Shown here: in pieces, positions 37,001 to 47,300 of the stretch
How the letters are laid out: each line of letters begins with the position of its first letter
Numbering within the stretch: position 1 is the first letter of the stretch
NCBI GenBank assembly: GCA_025267735.1
Contig: CM046295.1
Span: 15,955,592 to 16,019,591 of the forward strand
Direction of reading: 5' to 3'
Source: Mactra quadrangularis
Taxonomy: Eukaryota; Mollusca; Bivalvia; Venerida; Mactridae
DNA length: 64,000 nucleotides
Notes under the pieces: generated by a model
What the model saw: only the letters and a program-made list of their open reading frames with translations
Databases searched by the model: none
What the model was told of the DNA's origin: nothing
Program-made: the position numbers and the translations under genes

Positions 37001-39622
37001 TTAAAGGAGCATCGTAGGAAAGGAAAACGTGCAGCAACTGTGCATACATTAGACACAGACCAACTTTTATTGATTTTAAATCTTCAGATGAGATATTTGC
37101 AGGAAACCAGCGAACAACAAAATAATGAAAACATAAATCATGTACCTGGTTCCCGACGTGCCGTCACACCACAACCTGTTTCTCATAAAACATTGATACC
37201 TCAAAAAATAAGATCTCATACCCCTCAACCAAGAAGGGCCAATCGTGTTGCTAGGGATCAAGGTGAAGGTCAGTTCTATTCTCAAGGTCATGTAAGACAT
37301 TCTTCATTATCTCAGGGCGTCAGCAGTGAAAATAGTTCCCGACGAACTTCAGAGTCCAGTGACAAAAACTTTGACTTCATTCATAATAAACAATACATCA
37401 GTAAAAATCAATTTGCTGAAACTTCGGGGAGCTATTTGCATTCACAACAAATTAAAAAGTTTTCAAAAAATAGTGCCGAGCCTTATAACCCATATATTCA
37501 TACACAAGGTGGAAATAGACCAGAAGGAGGAAATTTTGTTACTTACTCTGACAGTATGTTGAGTAGTAACTCTAAAAAGCCGAAGTCTCGGTCTTCGACT
37601 CAGGACAATTGTTTACCTTCGAGACCGATTCATCGAGGTTCACATAATCAACTTCCTCCCCAGCCGATTTCACGTCAGAGGAATGTTGATAGACAGTTAC
37701 CACGACAACCAGTGCATCGTGGGACATCAGCGTTTCATGTTGTTGATAGATCAAGTAAATCCCGCAGCCCGTCTGTTGCCAGTGATAAAATGGTGGGAAG
37801 TCGAGAATCTTTGGCAAAACATAAGTCAAGTCAGGATTATGCCGAGTACGCTATAAGAGACAATTTTAGTATGAACCAAAAACAATTTATTTTAACAGAC
37901 AATAGACGACCTGATTATAATCAAAATATGAAGAAAAATCAACATAATACAAATCAGGTCATGAATGGAAATCTAATGAAAGGCGGTACTTCAGTACCTG
38001 TTGAGAGCCTCCCACCATATTCAGGCCCGCCTTCTTATCGTGAGTACGTATCGTCTTGTAATACTTCCGTGACTTCGTCTCTCTCATCTAATCCAGATGA
38101 CATGTATAGTATGCCTAAACGTAAAGTGAAACCTGAACAAGATAAATCTGAATCAGGAGGAACTATTTTCTCTGTTGTGAGTCAAAGGGTAGAAAATAGT
38201 TCCAAAAATGGTGTAGGAATACAAGACAATAACATTTATGGTAATGCTGAAATCATTAATGATAGTTTGGTTGGTGCACATCAGCGAAGAAATCCACAAA
38301 TAAATTTTGATGGTAGAGTCGGAGTTCAAGGTCAAAATTATAATATGGGTCAAGTTTACAATGTAAATATGGGTCAAGGTTATCCTTCAAATATGATTCA
38401 AGGTCAAGGTTACAATCAAAACATGAGTCAAGGGCAAGGTCAATCTTTAAATTTGGAACAAGGTCAACCTTCAAGTATAGGTCAAGGCCACATGAGTCAA
38501 GAGGTCATATACAGCAGTCCATCAAGGAGTAAAGTTAAACAATGTATAGTTCCTGAGGATTATTACGCCTCTGTGTGTAACGTTCGAAGACAGGAAATAC
38601 CGTATGGAACTTCAATAGATATTCTTCCAAACTCTGGAATTATGGGAAGCATTTTACGGCAGAATGAACATGGTGGTAATCAGGGCATGTACAATATGAG
38701 TCGACCTCAAGACATTGTAGGCCAAATTGCACCAGATGCAAAATATAATGTATATGAAGATGTTTATGATTCAGCAGACAGTGTTCAAGTCTCTCTACCT
38801 CAGAGTTCGTCTGGAAACTATACCGTGAATACACATGGTATAAGTTGTGTTAATGAAACACCTTGTTTGATATCTCCTGTAAACAGAGATGTTGTAGGTA
38901 ATGTGAAACAAACACAAAAAAGTAAATCCAATGTTCCAGTGTCTAACGTACATGCTAATTTAAACTTTAAACATGATACCAATGGTTGCTATGGTAATCC
39001 TACCCAAGCTGGGGATAGTGTAGGTAACGCTAATGTTCCTGTATCTAACGTACATGCTAATTTAAACTTCAAACATGATACGAACGGTTGCTATGGTAAT
39101 CCTACCCAAGCTGGGGATAATGTAGGCAATGTTCATGCTTCTAATTTAACTAGAATTCCATGTATAAAACTAAATGATCAAGATGTTGAACAGGCGGATG
39201 ATGATGTTTTCCTTGATAACTCAAACAATTCAATAACCAAGGAAACAGCCCTACATTCAAGTGTTAATTATCCTAAAAACTGTCCAGATGTGATTCAAGT
39301 ACAAATAGATCAAAATCAAGGTCAGAAATTTGTTCAAAATCGTAAAAATGACTATGAAGAAATAAATGACTTAGAAATAACCAATCAGAATCCTTACTCT
39401 GGTCATGTGACTGAATTAACCAATGAAACAGCAGAGGGATATATGAAAATGACTCTTCCAGGAAAGGAGCCTCAAAATCAAATATTTTCTGAACCAACCA
39501 ATCAAATTGCTTCATCTGATCATGTGACTTGTGTGTCAGCCAATCAGAAAAGACCTAAGCCTGATGGGATTGATACTAATAGTGAGGAAGACAAGGAATC
39601 TTATGCTGAAACTGGTGTATAG
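22041..39622 (+). CDS. Four-pass membrane protein with long disordered PPxY tail, FAM189/ENTREP-like (CD20-like fold)
   Basis: Five exons join in frame: 22041-22289, 28068-28124, 33612-33801, 35579-35754 and 36476-39622, giving about 1,272 residues. Four hydrophobic segments are seen near residues 42-64, 74-96, 103-126 and 186-211, with both ends probably cytosolic. The loop after segment 3 is cysteine-rich (LCRYYVSQKLCLCY, then SSCTDVEDKL). Segment 2 with LLSGICVCLLFWKRLKTL and the cysteine pattern resemble FAM189/ENTREP proteins, endosomal adaptors whose PPxY motifs bind NEDD4-type ubiquitin ligases. That match is from memory of the pattern, not a search. The 1,049-codon last exon is hydrophilic, Ser/Gln/Asn-rich and disordered. 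It carries LPPYSGPPSY (about 736-745), a Gln-Gly repeat (38326-38500) and a 34-residue tandem duplication. The tail is much longer than in vertebrate relatives. A sarcospan-like or other tetraspan identity is possible. Confidence 0.8.
22390..22650. mobile_element. Tc1/mariner-like MITE with perfect 24-bp inverted ends
   Basis: ATACTAGGACGAAAAAGAAA at 22391 continues to CGCC, and its exact complement ends near 22648. TA dinucleotides flank the ends. It lies in intron 1 of the four-pass gene. Confidence 0.8.
22652..23440. mobile_element. 'CATTCGGAACA' MITE, interrupted copy
   Basis: CATTCGGAACACCTTGACC and, after the nested element, CTCGGAAGGATTCGTGG through TATGTCCGAGGTTATTCG align with the intact copy at 62682-63037. 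It is split by the element at 22684-23091. The right terminus is decayed. Confidence 0.75.
22684..23091. mobile_element. hAT-like MITE 'TAGGGCTGTCACGATA', copy 1, nested
   Basis: Inverted ends TAGGGCTGTCACGATA and TATCGTGACAGTCCTA. 8-bp flanks ATGAATGA / ATGAATAA (7 of 8) match the host MITE sequence. Confidence 0.88.
23570..23823 (+). mobile_element. HINE/pearl-like element, copy 3 (5'-truncated)
   Basis: Begins within GCTTCGAAGAAGAGG, keeps the GTCC run, body, 3' hairpin and ATTTACTTGTT end. Confidence 0.7.
23830..24970. other. Intron 1 stretch, nothing supported
   Basis: Ordinary AT-rich intron sequence without a recognised repeat or exon. Confidence 0.55.
24975..25210 (-). mobile_element. 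SINE-C copy
   Basis: Minus-strand copy with the family tail (GTTTAAAGTCTGCTTCCATA as read on +) and the head near 25190-25205. Confidence 0.7.
25324..25583 (+). mobile_element. HINE/pearl-like element, copy 4
   Basis: Starts TACCCCCGCTTCGAAG and ends CAGATTTACTTGTT, with GTCC/GTGC microsatellite units at 25366-25388. Confidence 0.75.
25965..26165. repeat. Dispersed repeat shared with 48720-48910
   Basis: Both carry GGGGAACAAAATATCCAAGG, GCATGATTTTAAAGAAATTT and ACGACCCCTGTTATATAAGG in order. No coding capacity; family not recognised. Confidence 0.65.
26940..27150. repeat. About 24-bp minisatellite, eight copies
   Basis: Unit GCAACCAGTCATGAGTTTGA plus ACTTA, imperfect. Confidence 0.8.
27575..28035 (+). 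mobile_element. SINE-C copy split by a mariner-like MITE
   Basis: The head and body run 27575-27725 and the tail (TTTGGAAGCAGACTTTATAC) resumes at 28003, after the element at 27726-28002. Confidence 0.7.
27726..28002. mobile_element. Tc1/mariner-like MITE 'CACTGGGGTCCAAAAGT', copy 1
   Basis: Inverted ends CACTGGGGTCCAAAAG and TTTTGGACCCCAGTG. Copies at 34473-34735 and 41626-41908. It ends 65 bp before the exon 2 acceptor. Confidence 0.8.
28134..28415 (-). mobile_element. SINE-A copy
   Basis: Starts ten bases after the exon 2 donor. Minus-strand head GACTAGCTCAGTTGGTAGC, full body. Confidence 0.75.
29693..31675. mobile_element. 2-kb DNA element with GGGCCCGGTTTCACGAACG ends
   Basis: GGGCCCGGTTTCACGAACG at 29693 and its complement ending 31673 are inverted. 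No transposase frame is visible. It carries a nested hAT-like MITE at 30070-30362. Near 31378-31463 (minus strand) a tRNA-like segment with box B GGTTCGAACC is seen. Confidence 0.7.
30070..30362. mobile_element. hAT-like MITE, 'GGCGGATCCAG' family, nested copy
   Basis: GGCGGATCTAGC left end, long C run, shared core (TTTCTTGACTGTGAGTC) and GTTCGGACCCCC units at the right. Confidence 0.75.
32025..32305 (-). mobile_element. SINE-B copy
   Basis: Minus-strand head with CAGTTGGTAGTGCGCC, full body and tail (GTTGACACTGCAATC). Confidence 0.75.
32930..33110 (+). mobile_element. SINE-C copy
   Basis: GGTTCAAACCCC box B followed by GGGGCACTGCTAATTTCCTT and TGCAAGAAATTTACCTA. The tail is decayed. Confidence 0.65.
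33330..33540 (+). mobile_element. SINE-B-related copy with clear promoter boxes
   Basis: A box TGGCGTAGTGGTTAGCA, box B AGGTTCAAGCCTGG, then a diverged body and tail ending GTGTTGAATACGATGTT. Confidence 0.65.
33895..34140. repeat. About 55-bp tandem repeat, four copies
   Basis: Unit with CCCTGAATTGCCCC, GTATACACAATATAATGAAA and ATAATTTTCTCTGC. Confidence 0.75.
34473..34735. mobile_element. Tc1/mariner-like MITE 'CACTGGGGTCCAAAAGT', copy 2, with TA duplication
   Basis: Ends CACTGGGGTCCAAAAG and CTTTTGGACCCCAGTG, flanked by TA on both sides (34471-34472, 34736-34737). Confidence 0.88.
35262..35570. repeat. TTACTA-type minisatellite abutting the exon 4 acceptor
   Basis: About 15 units of TTGTTACTAAAAATAGATCT / TGTTACTATAAATAGAT. 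The array runs to within ten bases of the acceptor TTTTACAG at 35571-35578. Confidence 0.8.
35773..36020 (+). mobile_element. SINE-C copy, near full length
   Basis: A-box region GTAGTCGAGTGGAAGAATG, box B GGGTTCAATCCC, tail ATATAGAAGCGGACTTTAAA. It begins 18 bases after the exon 4 donor. Confidence 0.75.
36262..36360 (+). mobile_element. tRNA-Thr-like SINE head (SINE-E)
   Basis: A box TAGCTCAGTCGGAAGAGC, anticodon-arm CTCAC-CTTGTAA-GTGAG (anticodon TGT) and box B GGGTTTGAGTCC. T and acceptor stems do not close properly, so I call a tRNA-derived repeat rather than a gene. Confidence 0.55.
38929..39133 (+). repeat. 102-bp in-frame tandem duplication inside the tail exon
   Basis: Two copies (from 38930 and 39032) encode NVPVSNVHANLNFKHDTNGC followed by YGNPTQAGD. 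They differ by a handful of mostly silent changes, so the duplication is recent or constrained. Confidence 0.9.
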
Positions 39623-39624
39623 TT

Positions 39625-39830
39625 AATTGTTGCTAAAAATAGATTTTGTTTCTAAAAATAGATTTTCAATGTCTATAAAAATATGTTGTTTCTAAAATTT
39701 GATTTTCAATGTCTATAAAAAGATTGTCAATGTCTTTAAATATTGTTTTTTCAAATTAGACTTTCAATTTTTATAAAAAGATTTTTAATGTCTATAAATA
39801 GATTTTGTTTTTGAAAATAGATATATTTTA
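39625..39830. repeat. Short tandem repeats in the 3' UTR
   Basis: Imperfect units TTTCAATGTCTATAAAAAGA and TTTCTAAAAATAGA directly after the stop codon. A later AATAAA at about 40229 is a candidate polyadenylation signal. Confidence 0.6.
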
Positions 39831-41030
39831 TTTAATATTTTTTATTGCCAGCTATAGATTTGATTTTTAAGAAAACCCTTTTCATGCTAAAAAAACTTTA
39901 ATCCCTGAAATATGTTCTAAAAATGGTATTATATTAATTAAAAATAGACATATTTTGCATTTATTTGTTATTGTGTTCATTTTTAATGTTTTTTTTTCTA
40001 TTAATGGATAATGAAGATTTTGTTTAGAGCCAATTTTTGAATAATTTGTTTAATTGATAAAATGTTAATGATGGTCAGTACTTGTAATTTGTAAATAACT
40101 GTTCCTATGTAAATATAAATGTATAGTGCTTTTATAAAATGTGCTTACAGAACCGGCGAAATCTTAAAATTGTTTACTTGTTTGTTCTTGCCAACTGGTA
40201 AAGTTAATTGTCCGTATGAACATTATAGAATAAAATTATTGAAAAATCCACTTGTCCGTACTTGGATTGGGGCAACACGGACTATACGGACATTTGATTT
40301 CGCTGGCCCTGGCTTATAATGATAAATGTAACATTTATTACTGTTTATAGCTAGTTAGCTGAGCTTGCCTCTGTCAATTGTATGTCCTGTATGGAGTAGT
40401 TGAAATTGAACTCAGGTAGATAGCACAGTTGGTAGTGTGCTTGGATATAAAATCTTGTGTCCCGAAAGGGGGTATGGGAGCGTATCCCACCCGGGAAGGT
40501 TATTTGTTGCAGAAAACTAGAATTGTTGTTAGTTTTAAAACAAAGAAATCATGAAGTTTTTTTTCTCTCATTCACTTTCCAATTTTCTTCCTACGCACCA
40601 TTGAAGAATTGCCAATCTGTGACAGCTTATTGTAACAATGTAGATGTTAGTTTACTGTACCAGATTTGATTTTTGTTATTTTATATACTTTTATACATCT
40701 TTTCTCTTTGTCCAAAGATTTACAAGGACATATTGTGCGTAAAGTTTGACCCCGACCTGACCTTTATGCAAGAATATTTATTTCATTGAATACGAATGTA
40801 GTATTAATGCTCCATTACACTGTTACCGTGAGGATTATGAGTTAAAACTCAACTCACAAACATACTTCTATAATTTTACGATTGCTGCCGAAGTGTAGAA
40901 TAGTCGTGGTACTGACTTTCGTTGGGATATGTGTAGATAATTATTAGATGCGAATGTGAAATGTCAGGTCGGGGTCAATATTAACGCACTATACATATAG
41001 TCATGTATTGTGTATTGTCTATAGAATTGT
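39831..41030. other. Intergenic stretch with a partial SINE-B at 40412-40502
   Basis: Box A-like TAGATAGCACAGTTGGTAG and GTATCCCACCCGGGAAGG mark a SINE-B head. Otherwise nothing is supported. Confidence 0.5.
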
Positions 41031-41032
41031 GT

Positions 41033-41170
41033 TATAATAATAATAATAATAAAGACTTTATTTAACAAGGCTACACATTTGGATAAATCCAATCTTCCAT
41101 GTGGACCTCAAGATATATATGTGTTATAAAGATATCTTGCTTGTTTGCCACATAAACTAGTTTTTATACT
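41033..41170 (-). mobile_element. LINE 3' tail (minus strand)
   Basis: ATAATAATAATAAAGACTTT followed by CCAATCTTCCATGTGGACCT matches, in reverse, the tail of the LINE fragment at 48180-48512. Confidence 0.65.
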
Positions 41171-41625
41171 TTTGTAATATACATATAGTCACCTTCAAGA
41201 GAGACATGTCCCCATACCTTGCCAATATCAATTCTCGACTTCCAATATACAAGGGTTATTTTGCATATTGAACTAAAAAGTTTGGACTAAAACTTGTCCA
41301 GTTTTCATAATAGATGGGTTCTGGATTAGAGGGTGTTTTTGTTATATGAATAAAGGGGAAAATATTCAGAACCTGACAAAAATTTCGGTTTGCAGAGAAT
41401 TTCGGATTAGTGGGTTTCCAGTTTAGAGGGATTCCATTGTAAATAGATTATTGCCTACTTTGACCAGATTTCAATTGAGTGTGCACACAAATATTTGAGG
41501 GTAGAAGTGTGCACACAAATATTTTGCAAGTTAAATATTTTATTAACGGTATATATCAATCTGTTTTCAGATAAATAGTCTATGTTCACCAATATTTAGT
41601 TCTTGTCAATTCATCTAATAAACTA

Positions 41626-41908
41626 CACTGGGGTCCAAATGTTTCTTTACACATGTTAAATTTTGATGTTTTAGAATATACTTAGATATACTTTACATGT
41701 TGTTGTAAGTTACTCTAATAATATACATTAATAAATAATTTTTAAAATGAATCTTCAATTATGTTTATTTATATCTCCCTTTTATAAAAATGTAGTTTTT
41801 GATGAAAAATGACTTTATTTTATCCTTATTGAACTCTCTGCAAATATTCAAATTTTTAGAGAAAATATGAGAAAAATAAATATGTAAAGAAACTTTTGGA
41901 TCCCAGTG
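41626..41908. mobile_element. Tc1/mariner-like MITE 'CACTGGGGTCCAAA', copy 3
   Basis: Ends CACTGGGGTCCAAATG and CTTTTGGATCCCAGTG, with TA on both sides. Confidence 0.85.
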
Positions 41909-42373
41909 TATAACAGACTTGTTCAAGTACAATTTGCTGCCAAATGTTTTACATGACATTTTGTATATACTTGTAGGGCTGCAACAATTTTCAGGTTTCG
42001 TGTGATCAAATTTCAGAATCACTTATTTCATCAATATTAATTAGTTTTAAGCTCATATAAATGTATAAATGCATATTTGGAGTAAATTATATTAATAAAT
42101 GAATCAAATAGAAAAAATATCAAATCACATCAAATTGACTTTCCTGTGAATCGTTGCAGCTCTATATACATGTAATATTCTTTTGTTGTATACATTTTCT
42201 TATTTGTATAACAAAATTTTTGTAACAAATATTTACAATGTTGACCTATATAAAATGCATTTATAATAAAACTATGTACTCATTTATATTGTTTGTTATT
42301 TCTTATATTTGTTGAGTTCTGCTCTCTTAGATAAGATTGAAATAAGAAAATTCACTGAGGTCTATATATGCAC

Positions 42374-42612
42374 CCGCCCAGCTAGCTCAGTTGGTAGCAC
42401 ACAAGTCTACTAATCTAGGTGTCGTGGGTTCGATTCCCAGGCGGGACATACTTTCGTGGAGCTTGGTCATGAAATCATTTTTACGGCCATTCTCCCTCAT
42501 ACCAATGATTTTTAATTATGTAGGGCAGTTGTCAGTCACTGACGAAAGAATGCGCTTTAGCCTTTCCAGGAGGAGTGAGTAGGTTGACTGACTGCCGTTA
42601 TATGACCTATAC
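42374..42612 (+). mobile_element. SINE-A copy, best tRNA-like head
   Basis: CCCGCCC at 42372 can pair with GGCGGG near 42441 like an acceptor stem. A box TAGCTCAGTTGGTAGCAC and box B GGGTTCGATTCCC are intact. The body follows to GTTGACTGACTGCCG. Confidence 0.8.
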
Positions 42613-42742
42613 ATGTATATTATAAAGTTGTTATCATTCCGTGTAAAGATTTTATCAAAACACGATGTTTAAACATAGATAAATTATGTTATAATGATAA
42701 ACATGTACAATTTTAACAAACCATCATAGTGATAATATAGGT

Positions 42743-43240
42743 TGATCACCAGGAACCAGTCCTCTATAAATCTTATAGCTGGTTCCCAACATAATAGTGA
42801 TAATATACAGTAACCACCAAAGTTTGAAGACAAATAAATTTACTGCAATTCTTAAATTTTGATGATTACTTTTTTTGCTGAATCATTATTTTATATATTG
42901 AAGTACAGTTAGTGATAAAATGAAAACAGATTTCATGGAAGCAACGCGTTTATAAGATTCAATGTCTGATATCCTAAAATCTCAAAAACAACATTTATTG
43001 TAATTATTTTCCATAACATAGCTTTCATGCTCTTTTGTAGAATCAGTTATAAATATAATGATAACCAAACAAATCTTGCAAATCTACGAAGCATTTCCAA
43101 ATAAACAATTACCAAATTTTAGATAAAAGCTATTCAGTAGGCCTTCAATTTGAAAATTTCTCCATACTTTATGTTTAGTGGATACTGTAGTTTGATCACC
43201 AGGAACCAGTTCTCTATAAATATTACAGCTGGTTCCCAAA
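42743..43240. repeat. Pair of about 48-bp repeats around a 450-bp interior
   Basis: TTGATCACCAGGAACCAGT..CTCTATAAAT..AGCTGGTTCCCAA occurs at 42743-42790 and 43192-43240. Each copy can itself fold (GGAACCAG / CTGGTTCC). A SINE-B tail fragment follows at 43240-43330. Confidence 0.6.
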
Positions 43241-43479
43241 TGCTTATAGACAAGGGTTCAGGGAAGAAAGGTAAGGTGAGCTGGCCTCCCCTCAGTATAA
43301 TGACCTTTATTCGTGTTGACACGACATATAACACAGTGAACAATTCTGTATATGATATCACAAGACTCATATTTTATTATAATATAATTTAATCATATAA
43401 CTATAATGAGAAACAAATCAACAATAAAAATGAACATATTTATGAAATATAACATCTTTGTAAAGACATCTACAGCATA

Positions 43480-43740
43480 GTTGGATCTAGCCGGGTCAGG
43501 AGGGTTCAGACCCCCCCTGGAATTTCTTCAATGTACTAGTCCATTAGTGTTTTTCTTGACTGTAAGTCATTTTTAAGTAGCATGAAGCATTTTTTCTCGG
43601 TGCAAAACAAAGATTTAATGGTTTTGTAGTGTTCATTATTGATATGTTGCATTATTCTGCAAACAGTGTATAGTGCACGTGGCTGTGGTTCAAAAGTTTG
43701 GACCCCCTCAGTCCTGGAAAAAATCCTGGATCCGCCTCTG
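43480..43740. mobile_element. hAT-like MITE, 'GGCGGATCCAG' family, copy
   Basis: Decayed left end TTGGATCTAGCC, shared core, right end CTGGATCCGCCTCTG. Confidence 0.7.
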
Positions 43741-43744
43741 TCTA

Positions 43745-44325
43745 CGTCATAGTTGGAACTCTACTAAATCTTAACTCCGTATATTCTGGTACAAGATAAT
43801 TTATTCTTTATTGTTCAGTACTGAGTGGCCAGGAAGTGGATTCGACAATAAACTAATCTAACACAATAAACAAACTTAATTGTTTGAAAGATAATGTTAT
43901 AAGTTTTACATTTCATTGTTTGATATATCGAATTAAAACTTCCTTTCAAACACTATCTGATTGGTAAAATAATATAATTAAAATAGAAACTTACACAATT
44001 GATTTAAACACTGTTCGGTAAATATTTTAATGAGTCACCCGATAATTGTAATTAAATATCCAATTGCTTAAATTTTCAAACATAAAATGCATGTACTGGT
44101 AAATTAGTTTGTGTTGTAAGACATTATATCCTTTATCCAAGAACTTTTAGGTGACACTTATGTACAAGTAACTAAACAAACGTTACTTCCCTTAGTTAGC
44201 AGAGTTATTGCCTTAGAATATCACCGAATAAAAAACAATGATACATTCAGTTTTAAAGTATATCTTCACTCACAGTATGAAAACAGGTAAAATAACTCAT
44301 GTTTATGTCAAAATCATTTTTTATG
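43745..44325. other. Probable 3' UTR/flank of the LRMDA-like gene, nothing else supported
   Basis: AT-rich sequence downstream (on the minus strand) of the stop at 44326-44328, without recognised repeats. Confidence 0.4.
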
Positions 44326-47300
44326 TTATTCTATTTTTTGTTGATTTTCTGTTTTCTTTGATTTCTTCTTCACCTGAAACAAAATTGAAAACAATTAAAC
44401 ATTGTTACATTTGTATTTACATAAAAAGGTGTCCAATTTAGACCTCAAAATTATTGCGGTATAACAATGTTAAGTATATAGAATGTTAGAATCAGCTACA
44501 TCAGGGTTCGAATTTAAAAAAGCATTGGACTCGCAATTATTTGTGAGTTGATTTTATTTCATCTTGCAAAAGGAAAAAATACTGGCCTTCTTTTCTCCAA
44601 ATTTTAATAGCATACACAATTACTCTTCATACGTATATGCAATATGAAAACAGCGTAGTACTATATTTAATCGTAGATAGATCAATGGTGTTATTGTGGG
44701 ATAGACAAAGAATATCAAACATTTTTAGGCGAATCTTTAAGTAATACTATAGATCTATCTGGCCGTTTCAATGCTAATTTGAGCCTCTTTAGTTTAGACA
44801 GTAATATTTTTCTTTCGATTTCATAAAATTGCGAGTTTAAATAAACGTTACACGCAATTTGTAAAATTCATTTTGCGGGTATGCGAGCTTAAATTGGAGC
44901 CCTGCAGATCTGTGTTACTATAAATAGAGTATTTGATTTCATTTTGTTGCTATGGTTTCTTTTATATTACAAAATATCTTGTTTTATCATATAGTGAATA
45001 GAATTATAATCTAACTTTCATGCTGATGTACGTTCACCGACTTCACAGCTATTACCACTGGTCATCGGTCTACTGGTATATATCTAACAATCTCCCTGGG
45101 GAATTTTTTACTCCGCTTGGTGCAGCATACATGTTGGCACAACAGAATTATATTATAATGAATGTTGGAAGCTGTGACCTCTTTGATCTCTAAGCCCTGT
45201 GCTATCTTAGGCTATTGTCTGGTTCCCAGTCATACTTTGACTGATGGTAATTTAAGGGGCAGGTAATCCAGGCTATCTTAGACTACTGATCCTATATAAA
45301 GCATGAACTACATCAATGTATAATAATGTTTTGCAGGTAAAAACTAAAAGTCTTACAGATTTATAAATTCTTTCAGCTTCTAATCTTTCTGATGGTTCAA
45401 TTTTTTTATCATCTAAAACTTCAAGTTTTGGTAAACGACTGATCACAAAATATCTGTATAAAGATATAAAGTAACAAATACAAAATTGCTATGAAAATAT
45501 GTATTTATTATTATTCATGTAATCTTTATTGATTAATTTTGGATGGACGAACAGACAGACAGGCAGACAGACATAAACTTAAACTGCTTCCATATACTTG
45601 TTCAGTTGTCTTTGCAATCGTGTACAATAAACCATGTCCGTCAAAATCACCTTTAGGCAAGCGACCTCATACAGTACCCATTCACTTACAAGGAGTGGAA
45701 CACCTATAGTTTTTTTTTGCTTAAGGAAATTATCAGTGACCTTTGTGGCGAATGAGCCACTGCTCCAACTTACAGATAGAAAAAGAAACAAATAAACCAT
45801 GGACCAATGTCACCTATGTACAGACAGACACACAAACAAACAGATGGCAAACAGACAGACACACAAGCAGACAGACAAACAGGTATACAGACACATCGAC
45901 AGACACACAAGCAGACAGACAAACAGGTCTACAGACACATCGACAGACAGCAAACAGACAGACAAACATGTCTACAGACACATCGACAGACACACAAACA
46001 GACAGACAAACATGTCTTCAGACACATCGACAGACACACAAGCAGACAGACAAACATGTCTACAGACACATCGACAGACAGCAAACAGACAGACAAACAT
46101 GTCTACAGACACATCGACAGACACACAAACAGACAGACAAACAGGTATACAGACACATCGACAGACAGCAAACAGACAGACAAACATGTCTACAGACACA
46201 TCGACAGACAGCAAACAGACAGACAAACATGTCTACAGACACATCGACAGACAGCAAACAGACAGACACATCGACAGACAGCAAACAGACAAAGAGACCA
46301 TCGTGTACTAACCTATAATCAATGTACTGTTGTAACGATCCTTTATTAAAATAACTTGGAGCAGCTTTGTTACTCATCATTGATAAAAATCTTAAATTAG
46401 GACAATGTTTGGCTAGAGTTCCTACAAATAAACCTAAAATATAAAAAAGAGAAAGTTTAATATTAGGCTTACACTTGTTTTTACTCGCCCTTACAACTTT
46501 GATTTAAACATAATGTCCTGTTGACCAACCAAGTGAAAGATAATATTATTACACTCGAAAGTTTTGCTCAAAAGTAAATAAATACTAATTGCCTTTCTTT
46601 CCCCTAAAATTCACAATTGTTTATTTATTTATTTATTGGATTTAACGCCGTATCAACACAATTTAGGTCATTTCACGGCGTCCAGCGCACCTAACCTAGC
46701 TTTCCTGGACCATCGTCTATAACCAGTACTCACATACCCTTCCACAAGGCCGGAAACTTCTCCATATTATCTAATCAATGGAGGAAAATCGACATTATTG
46801 TCAAATTTTCATGGAAGGGTATAACCTCCCCGGGTGGGATTCGAACCCGCACCCCCTCGGGCACGAGTATCCAAATCCCGGCACAATTGATCCTGTGCAT
46901 GAAATGATAACTTCAAATATCCCATACTAAACTAATCGAACGGTAAATTGTAAAATAGTGCAGACGATTCATAATAAACAATTACAACTCACAGACATAC
47001 GTGGTTGTTTTCAGACTTAGAAATGTAGTACACACTATTTGAATCTTCTATTTTTGACTGTTATAAGAATTTGATGAAATTTGATGTTGTTTGTAGGGCT
47101 GTCACGATATACCGGAATATTGCAATACGCAGCTGCAGCAATACGTATACGTACCGCGGTACGATTTTAACATACCAGTATTTGGCGATATTTTTTATTT
47201 CAATGGAAAATTCTTCCCTTCGCGAAATAAAAGTAGCTAAACGTCAGTTTTTCCATTGTTCATTCCATCTAACCTTAAGTTACAAGAATTTAACTGATTG

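Noticed and set aside
36826..39515. Several minus-strand frames opposite the large tail exon
   Set aside because: They are shadows of the real plus-strand coding exon.
42372..42445. A tRNA gene (good A and B boxes, near-complete acceptor stem)
   Set aside because: The anticodon stem does not pair well and the segment continues into the shared SINE-A body found at five places.
45743..46349. Long Thr/Asp/Gln/Arg-rich frames in all three plus frames and on the minus strand
   Set aside because: All come from the CAGACA minisatellite. Simultaneous openness in every frame is a repeat artefact, and the array lies in an intron of the minus-strand gene.
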